64,000 nt of DNA from Porphyridium purpureum (Eukaryota > Rhodophyta > Bangiophyceae > Porphyridiales > Porphyridiaceae), in NCBI GenBank assembly GCA_008690995.1, contig VRMN01000009.1, positions 310,001 to 374,000 on the forward strand, given 5' to 3'. Below the pieces are notes generated by a model that did no database searches, had not been told where the DNA came from, and saw only the letters and a list, made by a program, of their open reading frames with translations. The position numbers and the translations under genes were made by a program. Shown here piece by piece: positions 49,651-58,666 of this stretch. Each line of letters starts with the position of its first letter. The first letter of the stretch is position 1.

Positions 49651-51402
49651 TCAGTCTTCTTCGAGCTTGACGAAGAAAGGCAAGCGCGGGCGCGAATCTG
49701 TGCCAAGCTCGCTTGCCTCCGATGGATCCACGATCGAGCCGGCCGAGGAGCTCGGACCATTCGAAGTCGCACCGTTTGCGGAAGCCACGAAAGGCAGCCC
49801 CGGCAGCCCCGGCAGCCCCGCAGCATGGACGCGACCCCCTGATGCAACCTGTCCCGCAGTCCCGTCTGCGGTCAAATCGCCCGGTTCGTCCTTCAATGAC
49901 AGACTTTGCATACTCATCAGCGCCTCGACGTCGAGCCCACGGAAACCACCTTGCTCTGTATGAATAAAGCGGCATCGAATTCCGTAAGGACACGATCCGG
50001 TCTCACTAAAATTCTTGCACGCTTTCGTCTTGTACTTGGGGTGACGCTGCACCGGGCGCAGTTCAATCTCGCCGTGTGCAAACTGGCAGTGCGACCCGTA
50101 ACGACAGGAGCCTGTCTCCATAAAAGAATGGCACAACTCGGTCTTGAACAATTCCTTGTTAATGCGCGAGTCCCCTGCAAAGACACCGCCACCAAGTGAA
50201 GAAACTGGACCGTGTGTTAAATCTGGACTCTGTGCTTGCATCGCCTGCATCGACATGTGGCCGTGACCAACAACCGGCCCACCGACCCGGATCTCGTTGC
50301 TACGTCCGCGCGGGCGCTGGCCAGACGGCCCCACGTCCAAGGGGTACTGATGCTGTTGCTGGTGCTGGTAGGCCAGGTTCTGATGCAATGCCATAGAACG
50401 ACTCGCACGCATGCGTCCTGCTCCGGGCGCATGCGCGTTCGAATCGTCAAATAAACCGTACATTCCATTCCCACCCAACGTGCCTGTCGCAACGCCTCCA
50501 AGCGTCCATAGAGAGCCCATGGATGGCGCTGCTGCTGCCGCCGCTCCCGCCGACGAGTACGACGGCGAGACCCCACCGACAGAGTCCATGCCCGTTCCGA
50601 TACCCATACCGTGATGCTGGAGTACGTACCACGACTGATGCTGCGGCTGTTTCTGGTCCACCATCGACGAAAAATTGTGCTGTTCGTAAGATGCGCCAGG
50701 CCCGCCGGTCACAGCCGGAGAACGGAACAGCGCCATAGTTGGCGGTGCTGCGCCCTCCGGCGGTTCGAACACGGATGAGTTTGGAATGAGAGTGTCGTAC
50801 TCTGGCGATGGCAGAATACGCGGCTCATGAGCCTGCGCAGGCTCGGTCAAAACCTCTTCCGCTGCTATGACAGGCTGTATCGACTGCAGCGGAGCCGTCA
50901 TAGGCACCGCTTCCGAGCACGTCTGGACCGCCACTGGCTCAGCAAGTGGCGTGCCAGCTGCCAGAGCTGTTGCTGCCGAAACAGCCGCTTTGTCCGGAGC
51001 AACACTCTGTTGGTGCTTCTGTTCTACCTGTCTCATAACCACTTCAGCGTATTGAGGCTGTGCGGGCTCTTGTACCATACTTTTCGCCTGCTGTGCGCGA
51101 GACAGCAGTTCAGGCTCGGGCTGCACGTGCGCTTGCAGAACACCTGCATACGTTGTGCCCCTAGCGCCCGCATTCTTATGGGCGTCGCCATTCTTACTGC
51201 TGTTTTGCTTTGACCCGGGTGCAGCCGTAACCATGGCGAAAGAGGCCTTTGTGCTGTTTCCGCTGTTGCGCGCCGCGCTTTCGTCGCTCCCGTTTTCTGA
51301 AGTATTCACCATGGTCACCACGCCATGCCACATGCCTCCCTCTGTCTGTTTCCTGCTCTGCCTATCATATTCGCCGACCCACTCCCTCATAGACGAGACC
51401 AT
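49651..51402 (-). CDS. Tandem CCCH zinc-finger protein, tristetraprolin-like
   Basis: 583 residues. Two CCCH fingers lie near 415-475: [20 protein letters not shown] and [20 protein letters not shown], both exactly C-x8-C-x5-C-x3-H and separated by 18 residues. The leader FKTELC and inter-finger YKTKAC also match the TTP/ZFP36 (TIS11) family. These proteins bind AU-rich elements in mRNA 3' regions and recruit deadenylation. All else is low complexity, with Ala, Gln, Ser, Gly and Met tracts. A nine-base repeat near 49793-49819 codes GLP triplets. The start is the first Met of the open frame; the N-terminus is poorly defined. Confidence 0.88.
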   Translation of the reverse strand: MVSSMREWVGEYDRQSRKQTEGGMWHGVVTMVNTSENGSDESAARNSGNSTKASFAMVTAAPGSKQNSSKNGDAHKNAGARGTTYAGVLQAHVQPEPELLSRAQQAKSMVQEPAQPQYAEVVMRQVEQKHQQSVAPDKAAVSAATALAAGTPLAEPVAVQTCSEAVPMTAPLQSIQPVIAAEEVLTEPAQAHEPRILPSPEYDTLIPNSSVFEPPEGAAPPTMALFRSPAVTGGPGASYEQHNFSSMVDQKQPQHQSWYVLQHHGMGIGTGMDSVGGVSPSYSSAGAAAAAAPSMGSLWTLGGVATGTLGGNGMYGLFDDSNAHAPGAGRMRASRSMALHQNLAYQHQQQHQYPLDVGPSGQRPRGRSNEIRVGGPVVGHGHMSMQAMQAQSPDLTHGPVSSLGGGVFAGDSRINKELFKTELCHSFMETGSCRYGSHCQFAHGEIELRPVQRHPKYKTKACKNFSETGSCPYGIRCRFIHTEQGGFRGLDVEALMSMQSLSLKDEPGDLTADGTAGQVASGGRVHAAGLPGLPGLPFVASANGATSNGPSSSAGSIVDPSEASELGTDSRPRLPFFVKLEED

Positions 51403-52456
51403 TTGCTTCGGTTCTCCGCGCAGCCAGCCTGGTCCTCACTCGGCACAACGCTGCCGCTGCGCGCCGTCCCCACGCTTCCCGCAAACACCAACCACCCGCA
51501 GCCCTCCCCGACTCCACGCACCCTGTGCCCGGCGTGCACACGCGCAGCAAATAAATAGACGCGTCGCCCAGCGTTCAAGCCTTCTGGACCGCACACACGT
51601 GCGTCTCTTGAGCACCACCCGCCCCGCGCCTTTCGCGACGCACCTCGTCTCTGCCTCACACACGCACGCGCACCAGCACACTCTCCGTCGCTCTGTCACG
51701 CACTCTCCTGTGCCTCGTCGTCTCTCTCCCTCTCTCTCTCTGTCGCGCTGTTCCCCTTGCGGCTCTCCCCGCTTGCGTGTCCCTCTGCCCTTCTCTCGCC
51801 CCCGCCCTCTTCTCCCTCCCGGCCAACACGCCCACAAAGCTCTCGAGCTTTCCGACCGACGCCGCGTAAGTAAACGCGTCCGTTTACATAGAGTGTCTTA
51901 CATCGCTGTGCGTGCGCTGGCTGGCTGGCCGGCGCGCGCGCGAGTGGTCGTGGTGGTTCTGCGCGGTACATAAGTGTACACAGAGGTTCAGTCTGTCGCC
52001 CCCGACATCGATGGTCAATAGGGTACAGTCAGCATACCTGGTACACCCCCGCGCGCGTTTCCGTAACGCCAACTGGCGTGCGCCGCTCGTGTTCAAACGG
52101 CGCTATTTTTGGTTGGCGCTCCGGCACGCAGCAGCGCGTGGCGCGAGGTACAGTGCGATGTGCCAAAACGCGCGCACTTTGGTATGAACCGGAACGATCG
52201 GGCCAGCGGATGGCGAGGCGGGGAAAAAACACGCACACGCACAAGCAGAACGAGGAGGACGAAGAGACGGCCAAAACTGTGCGCAGCGGGGGTTAGAGGT
52301 GATAGTGAGAGACGAGTGAGTTTGTGGGGGTGGGGACGGGAAAGGGGAAGGTTTGCGGTGCGGGGAGTTTGGGGCCTCGGGTAGGGGTGTGAGCGCGCGG
52401 GTGGGGAAGAGCTGCTGCGGGCCGTGGGGATCGGGGAGTCGCGTGGCGCGCGCGAC
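51403..52456. promoter_or_regulatory. Divergent promoter region with CT-rich tracts
   Basis: About 1 kb between divergent genes. It includes (CT)n-rich sequence near 51718-51750 and a polypurine tract near 52320-52400. ORFs here are shadows of biased composition. Confidence 0.45.
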
Positions 52457-54514
52457 ATGGCGGACGAGGTGGAGGTTACGCGCGGGATGGCGTCCCAGCT
52501 GTCCCAGAGGTGGGAGAGCGTCGACTATGATGCGGACTTTGCTGGGAAGGAAAAGGATATTCGCGGGCGAACTATGGGCGAGGTCGTGGGCAAGTCTGTG
52601 GATTCTGACAGGCAGGAAAAGGCCATGCAGCCGTCGGCGTCGGCCGCGGCGCTTGCGAAGCGATGGGAGTCCGTCGACTACGAGGACAGTTTCAGGAAGA
52701 AGGAGGAAGAGATCCAAGTGAAGGAAGCCGAGGAGCTCAGCGAGGTCAAGGCGGCTGAGGAAGAGAAAGGCGGTGTGTTTGCCATTGCGTCTTCCTTCAG
52801 GGCCTGGGCAGATGACGAGAACAAGAAGCCCGAGGAGCCTACGCTGGAAGAGATCAAGAGGCGCCGTGAAGCTAGCAAGCGATCGGCAGGTATCGCAACA
52901 GCCGACGTTCCCACCGCGGATGACGCAAAGGCGGTCGAGAAAGAGGAACTTGCCGAGGATGCTGCGGACGCGGTAGCTGCAGCCGGTTCGGCAGCCGTCG
53001 TCGCATCTGCTGTTGACGATGGCGAAGAAGAAGTGGTTGCTGCGGAGCCCATGGCTGCGGCTTCTGAACCGGTCGATAGCGTCGATGGGGAGACAATGGA
53101 GACCCCACAAGTCGAGGAGCGCGCTCTTCCCATGTCTGCACCTGGGACGCTGGAAAATGATATTCCAGAAGCTGGCGAAGACGAGGATGAAGACGAGGAT
53201 GAAGACGAGGATGAAGACGAGGACGAAGGCGAAGATGAGGAAGCGGAAACCGCTGAGAAGGCAGAAGCGGCTGCGCCTGCTGCTGGCCCCGGGACAAGCG
53301 CTGCGGAAGTCGAAGCGGATGAGGAAGAGGAGGAGAGCGAGGAAGAGGAGAGCGAGGAAGAGGAGAGCGAAGATGAGGAGAGCGAGGAAGAGGAGAGTGA
53401 GGAAGAGGAAGACGAAATGCTCGCGGTTCCTCCAAAAGCTGATGTTACGTCCACTGGAATGCTTCCCGTTCGGGACGCGGTCCCTGCGGTTCAGGAAGTC
53501 AAAGAGGTGGAGCCGACGGCAAAGACGCGCACGCAGAGTTTCCCAGCTGCAAAGTCCAAGCTAGTGAGGCGTGCCGGTTTCAACGCGGTGGGTCTGCAAG
53601 TAAGCAGCTCAGGGAAATCTGTGTTCTTGTCGTTCCGCAACGAGAGCGGCAAATTAGTGACCAAGATGATCACCGGGGTGCACAAGGACGAAATCGTGGA
53701 CATTGATGTAGTGCAAGGCTCGTCGTGGAAGAACATTCTGCACCTTTTTGCCGCGACCAGCAAGGACGGGCTTGCCGTGCTCTACTTTGTCGCATTGCTG
53801 CGCAACGAGAGCACGAAAGAGGTCACAGAGATTGCGCTCTGCCACATGGACACGTTTGAGACACCGGAGAACACTTACTATGCGCGTGTGAAATTGCAGG
53901 GCAAAGCGGACAGTGGACGAATGGCGTTGATCCCGGCAAAAGGAGCCGGTATTCGATTTATCAAATACTCGTACACGGCGCTCTTTGAGCCCAAGGACCA
54001 GTATGTGGAGAAGCAACAGGCGGACAAGGCCGCCAAGACCGAGATGGAACGAAGAAAGGCCACGTATTTTTCGAGACTGGCCAAGAAGGAGCAGGCAGGT
54101 GCTTCTCTAGTTGCGTTGGACGCTGAAGTGGATGAGGAAGCAGCGGTAGAACAAATGAGCGAGAATGCTTTGGCTGAAGCAGTGGCCATGGAAGAGATGG
54201 ATGAGGATGCCGACGAGACCGCGGATGTGGCAGAAGGGATGGCACCTGCGGTATCTCGGGCGCCAGCACCGCCGGCGCCGTTTTCCGCGCCGGCGCCTGC
54301 TTTCAGTGGTGCGCCACTGCCGCCGCGTGTAAGTGGAGGGCCACCGCCACCGCCGCCTCCGCCCATGGCGGGCCGCCGGCGGCTCGGCAGGCGCGCCGCC
54401 ACCACCACCACCGCCGCCGCCGCCGCCGCCGCCGCCGAAGTAAGGGAAGAGCATGCAAGGACAAATACGTTTGGACAAGAATTGATGCTGTCCGCGAGCT
54501 TGGAGAAAGTGTGA
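52457..54514 (+). CDS. Acidic repeat protein of unknown function
   Basis: About 685 residues; family unknown. The N-terminus carries two copies of one motif: RWESVDYDADFAGKEKDI (near 18) and RWESVDYEDSFRKKEEEI (near 69). A long acidic region follows, containing a 12-base DNA repeat (53177-53224) and a 15-base SEEEE repeat (53325-53410). Then comes a compact-looking, non-repetitive segment (about 355-520): RAGFNAVGLQVSSSGKSVFL, ITGVHKDEIVDIDVV, and YSYTALFEPKDQY, the likely folded domain. The end is Pro- and Ala-rich (PPPPPPPP, AAAAAAAA). Acidic tracts of this kind occur in chromatin or ribosome-related proteins, but I see no assignable domain. The ORF is clean over 2 kb. MADEVEV is chosen over an upstream Met. 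Confidence 0.75.
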   Translation: MADEVEVTRGMASQLSQRWESVDYDADFAGKEKDIRGRTMGEVVGKSVDSDRQEKAMQPSASAAALAKRWESVDYEDSFRKKEEEIQVKEAEELSEVKAAEEEKGGVFAIASSFRAWADDENKKPEEPTLEEIKRRREASKRSAGIATADVPTADDAKAVEKEELAEDAADAVAAAGSAAVVASAVDDGEEEVVAAEPMAAASEPVDSVDGETMETPQVEERALPMSAPGTLENDIPEAGEDEDEDEDEDEDEDEDEGEDEEAETAEKAEAAAPAAGPGTSAAEVEADEEEEESEEEESEEEESEDEESEEEESEEEEDEMLAVPPKADVTSTGMLPVRDAVPAVQEVKEVEPTAKTRTQSFPAAKSKLVRRAGFNAVGLQVSSSGKSVFLSFRNESGKLVTKMITGVHKDEIVDIDVVQGSSWKNILHLFAATSKDGLAVLYFVALLRNESTKEVTEIALCHMDTFETPENTYYARVKLQGKADSGRMALIPAKGAGIRFIKYSYTALFEPKDQYVEKQQADKAAKTEMERRKATYFSRLAKKEQAGASLVALDAEVDEEAAVEQMSENALAEAVAMEEMDEDADETADVAEGMAPAVSRAPAPPAPFSAPAPAFSGAPLPPRVSGGPPPPPPPPMAGRRRLGRRAATTTTAAAAAAAAEVREEHARTNTFGQELMLSASLEKV
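53177..53224 (+). repeat. 12-base tandem repeat coding acidic residues
   Basis: Four near-identical copies of GAAGACGAGGAT inside the acidic repeat protein, coding EDED. Confidence 0.9.
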
Positions 54515-56043
54515 CGCCGGACGATGCTATGCTACCAGTGATCTGATCCTTTTTTTCGTTTGTGCAGTAAATATTGACTTGATTGTTTTCCACGTCGAGG
54601 GCATACAACACCGCCTTGGGTTTGGAACAAGTCTGCGGTCCACCCAAATCGACCGGGGTTGTGCAGAACGAGAAAGGACGCGCAGCGCTCTCTGTGCGAC
54701 GCTCACGAACGTGATCCTTGACGCTACACTATGAAGCGTGTGGTCTCCAAATCGAGAACTTCAGACCACGTTGCGGACATTCTCCTTGAAGTTGCTAGCA
54801 GCAATACGACCAGAGTCTGCAGCCAGGGAATGTTGCGTAGTGGAACTGACGAAGAGGTGCTGCAGTACATCATTTCGGCAAAGACGCGCTCCGGGTACGC
54901 GAGCGCGTCACACGCGGGGGAGTACAGTATCCCGTTCCAGCCAGTTTCATCCGAGACCTGCGCAGCTGGCATTGTAGAAACTTTGTGTGCGTCTCTGCAG
55001 CTCTCGTGCACATGGCACGATCCTGCAGTTCTATGCCAATAACATAGCTCACGCTGCTGTGAGAGCGCCAGCAAAGCTTTGCTTCCGAACCAGGTGACGT
55101 GTTCGGAGCAACGGCTGCTTAACTTGTGTGCGCATAGCACGCAATCTCTCCAACCCTGCGATTCGTGATCGAGGCGGGCATCGCACGACTGCATGCGCGT
55201 ATGTGTGACGCATGTCTTACGTCACTAAAGTGTGCGCTCTGGCCAGATTGAGAGTAGCCGAATGGCTGCGAGTGCGTGTGCGGACACCAGCCTCTGTTCG
55301 CGTAGAAACGATGTGTTCTATCGAGGAGCGGCGGCTGACGTTTCCCGCACTTTCTCAAAGCGTGCACGCCTCCTTCTTCCAAGTCTTACCGCTGTGGAAT
55401 CTCTGGGCCGATCTTCCACGCTTCGTGCGTTGGCCACGCATGCGCTCGGCCACGGCTGGTCTGGACCGAGTCGACGCTGACTTGGGATGGAGCAGATTGC
55501 GGCTCGACCACTCACGAAGCCCGCAGCCGGGTTTACAAGCGAGGACCCGGCGCTGTGGCGCGCATGAGGAGTCAGTGATGACGCGGAATCCCGCCGCGCG
55601 AATGAACCACCTGTTGGCTGGCTCGTGCCGCTCGCGCATCTTGTGCATTCATCGTCAGCTGTATCTACGCGCACGTCTAAATTTAGGCGAGACGGGGCGA
55701 CATCTTCAACGCGGAAACAAGCCGTCAACTGAAAGGAGAAACCCCACTCCTCTATACACAAAATGATCATTTTTCAAGATATGACCTTTTTTCCCCTCTT
55801 GGTCCTATACGCGCCACACACAGCGGAAGCGGCGGCTCACAGAAATTCTACGCGCTGAGTAGGACTGTGGGCCGCGTGACGCATCGGCGTCTGGAAAATG
55901 ACGCACCGCGATTGGGTTACACAGGAATTCACTGAGCGCACTTATTACAACGTCAACGCGCGCGCGGCCAGCAAGTGACGCGTGTCTCGATGTCAATCGG
56001 CTGCGTATAAAGAGCCGCGAGCACGCTTGCAAATAGCTCGCCC
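54515..56043. other. Intergenic region, no supported gene
   Basis: About 1.5 kb. Opposing ORFs of 103 and 156 codons overlap at 54724-55194, and 184 and 150 codons at 55212-55770. Neither strand shows a recognisable family, and I cannot choose between them. Confidence 0.4.
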
Positions 56044-56673
56044 ATGCGGTGTGGGGAGCGCAAGTATTGTGAATCAGCAGACGACGTGAAAGTTAGAGCA
56101 GAAGGATACAGAGGCAAGCGCGGGAAGAGCATGAGCGTGACGAGGAGGAAGGACAAGGTGAGGCCGGCGCAGCACGCAGCAGTACCATCGACGACGAGCA
56201 TGGGGAAAAAGTGCGTGACCTTGGCAGACGAGGCGCTTGGAGAAACGGAGACTCGAGGCACGATGCAGGACAGGCAGTGCATAGCGCGCAGCAAGCGGAG
56301 CATGTCGCTGCCGCCAGCGCGGGCTATAGAGGCGCGGGTCGCGGTGGCTGCATCGCAAAAGCTGCCCGAAGCGATGGAACTCAGCAGCGTTCCGTCAGAC
56401 TACGACGAGGACGCCAAGAGCTTGAGCTATCTTGCCCCATACTTGGAGCACGGCGCACCGGAGGGGAAGGGCGTCAAGAAGAGCGCGAAAACGCAGGACG
56501 ACGAGCCGCTTCTACAGCCGCGACGTGGTCGAAGCAGGGTGCGCGATGCGCCGGTGCCGTCAAAGGTGCGCAGAATCTACCACGCGCACGACAGGCAAGA
56601 AATAGCCGCTAGTCAATATGAGTTTCGGCATGGCCGCAAACCAATGTCGCCCGTCATGAGCCCAACAGCTTGA
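56044..56673 (+). CDS. Hypothetical basic protein
   Basis: A 209-codon open frame, no recognised domain. It is rich in Arg, Lys, Ser and Ala, with a middle segment VPSDYDEDAKSLSYLAPYLE and a C-terminus KVRRIYHAHDRQEIAASQYE, FRHGRKPMSPVMSPTA. The SP dipeptides could be kinase sites. A Met at codon 30 or 53 could also start it. GTAAAT-like sequence lies about 110 bases after the stop. It may be a real small disordered protein or a chance ORF. Confidence 0.35.
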   Translation: MRCGERKYCESADDVKVRAEGYRGKRGKSMSVTRRKDKVRPAQHAAVPSTTSMGKKCVTLADEALGETETRGTMQDRQCIARSKRSMSLPPARAIEARVAVAASQKLPEAMELSSVPSDYDEDAKSLSYLAPYLEHGAPEGKGVKKSAKTQDDEPLLQPRRGRSRVRDAPVPSKVRRIYHAHDRQEIAASQYEFRHGRKPMSPVMSPTA

Positions 56674-56987
56674 AAGAAGGAGCAGGGTGTAAGTGAAACA
56701 AAGCCTCATGACTAGGCGTTCCCGTTCGTGGCGGCATCGAATATGCCTGTAAAGCTCTTGGACAGCTAAGCTGATTTTTGTGAAAAGTAAATGTATTCTA
56801 CCGGCTCGATGCTACGCGGTCCGACCGTCTTGTCAAGCCAGCACGACCTCATCTCCGTTTGCCACTTGGGATCCTTGCCGGAGCGCGCATACGGGTGACG
56901 ACGCTTCACGCGCATTCCCCGGTTATTCACAAAAAAGCCCGAAAAATAAATTGCCAAAATTTGACGCAAAACATAAATACTCAACTT

Positions 56988-57004
56988 TATATAGTTAATT
57001 TTCC
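56988..57004 (+). promoter_or_regulatory. TATA box plus TTAATTTTCC element upstream of tRNA-Asn
   Basis: TATATA at 56988-56993 and TTAATTTTCC at 56995-57004, the same pair as upstream of tRNA-Ala. The second element ends 14 bases before the tRNA. Inferred Pol III upstream element. Confidence 0.45.
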
Positions 57005-57017
57005 ACCCCCCCAGCAC

Positions 57018-57179
57018 GCTTCCGTAGCTCAGCTGGTTAGAAACCTGAGATGGTTCCCGCCCTAATTGCGAAATGTCCAGAGAGAGCGTACGACTGTTAC
57101 TTGCTGCAAAGTGGCCATCGTACTTGAAGATAGAGGCCACCGGTTCGAGCTTCAATGTGCGAATTCCCGGTCGGAAGCG
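57018..57179 (+). tRNA. tRNA-Asn(GTT) with four apparent introns
   Basis: The ends form a perfect acceptor stem (57018-57024 with 57172-57178) with the Asn-type discriminator G57179. Between them lies a 74-nt cloverleaf broken by four insertions. D-stem 5' and loop: 57027-57039; insertion 1, 57040-57083 (44 nt); D-stem 3' 57084-57087. Anticodon stem 57089-57093/57118-57122; loop CTGTTA plus A57117, anticodon GTT at 57096-57098; insertion 2, 57100-57116 (17 nt), at the canonical 37/38 site. Insertion 3, 57123-57133 (11 nt), before variable loop AGGCC. T-stem 57139-57143/57167-57171; insertion 4 about 57151-57166 (16 nt) in the T-loop. Without them the sequence closely resembles plant tRNA-Asn (TAGCTCAG, TGGTTAGAGCG, CTGTTAA). 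Boundaries are uncertain by one or two bases where ends repeat. Confidence 0.85.
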
Positions 57180-57187
57180 GAAATTAA

Positions 57188-57193
57188 TTTTTT
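57188..57193 (+). terminator. Pol III T-run terminator of tRNA-Asn
   Basis: Six T nine bases downstream of the discriminator base. It supports the 3' end of a Pol III gene here. Confidence 0.8.
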
Positions 57194-58666
57194 GTAGCAG
57201 CCGAAGTGCGTGACAGCCACCCTCTGCGCCGTCACTGCGCATCAGCTTTTCTTTTGCACGTTGACCCTTGCGCGGAAAAGACACGTCCACGCAAACCCGA
57301 TCGCGTCATTGCGGTTCACGCGGCACCGCGTGTTTCACGTTTTCCATGTTTGTGGGAAAGATGTGGGCGCGAGATGATGCAGGCCTCACTGTGAGCCACC
57401 TGTGGTGGTGTGAGTGCGTGAATGTCTTCCTGAGAGGAACACGCGCGGTACAAGACGTTTTTGATTTGTCTGGCTCGGCAATGTTGCCGCCCAGAGCACG
57501 CGCGAGGCCTGCTCTGCCAAACGCCTGACTCTTTGGCTTGTACATGAGCGGTGGCGCTCGCGTGCACGCGGCTGATCATGACGAAGGGAGAAGGTCAGTG
57601 CTTGCAGTCTGACCAGGTGGCCAATCGAGTGCAAGAAGCTTGCTCAGTCGCAGCGCCAACGTTAAAGGAGTGAAACATAAGGGCCAGACTGAAAATATTG
57701 GGGATATTAAGCGGCGCTTGGCCGTTCAGCGTGTCTGTGCGTTGACCAAGACGGCGCCGCAGTCACAGAAACAGCTGGCACTCGCCGATGAGTCGCAGCT
57801 TTGATTCACAGAGATTGAAGGGGAGGCAAAGGCGCGCACGTAATTACCGTTTGGGGACCAATGAGTGGGCCAAGATGCTCAGCCACGTCGCACTAGGAGC
57901 ATCCTCATGAGTACTGCTGCTTTTGCGCGCGACGTGGTCGTTCTGGCTCTGAGTTTACGCGGTCCCATTTGGGCTTCCCTGGTCTGATAGTGTCTTGCAT
58001 GATACAATCAGCACTGCTTTCTTAAAAGCTAAAGAGGTGGAGGTACATGCGCACGAGCACAAGAGCATCGTACACGCTAAACCCAAGCTCGATCTGGACG
58101 CGAAATTATACAATGCTGAGACGTTGGAATAAAAGAATTGTTCCGACACGTGTAACTGTTGTGCAAAAATGCCAAATGATTACTCGTTCGAGACTGCACA
58201 TACGACGATACAAGTATCAGTGATGACATTCAGCACAAGAGCAGAAAGAGGACTTGGCTTCTGGACATGGTCAAGATGTGTTGCTGGCCGCCGGATGCAT
58301 CATCTGGAAAGCACGCTGGCAAAGAGTGAAGAATACCTTTGTTCAGGGCATACTGAGCGGCCTATTCTCGGCAGCTGATCGCTGGACTCTGCGCTGTGTC
58401 GCCGACAAACGCTAGCGAGTCGAGATCGACTCGAACTAGCACGCCAGGCGTCCGCTCTGGCACGGCGGAAAAGTCCCGGCGCAGACGGACCGCGGCTGCT
58501 TGCGGCGGGAAATGCGCATCCTTGCGGTACAGTGATTTGACATCAGAATTTTCATAGTGTACAGTGAGTGTGCGTCCGGCCACGTCCGCGCTCGACCCGC
58601 GTCGCAGCAAGCACGGCTGCGGGAAGGTTGTGCACTCTGCTGGGTAACACGGTGGTTGCTTCTCTG
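57194..58666. other. Intergenic region
   Basis: About 1.5 kb between tRNA-Asn and BMS1. Only short ORFs; no RNA gene recognised. The BMS1 promoter should lie at its right end. Confidence 0.5.

Noticed and set aside
52678-53454. 258-codon Ser-rich minus-strand ORF
   Set aside because: Antisense of the acidic Glu/Asp/Ala coding region; poly-Ser arises from GAG/GAA codons read backwards.
54724-55194. Opposing ORFs of 156 (minus) and 103 (plus) codons
   Set aside because: Neither shows a recognisable domain and both cannot be real; left as intergenic.
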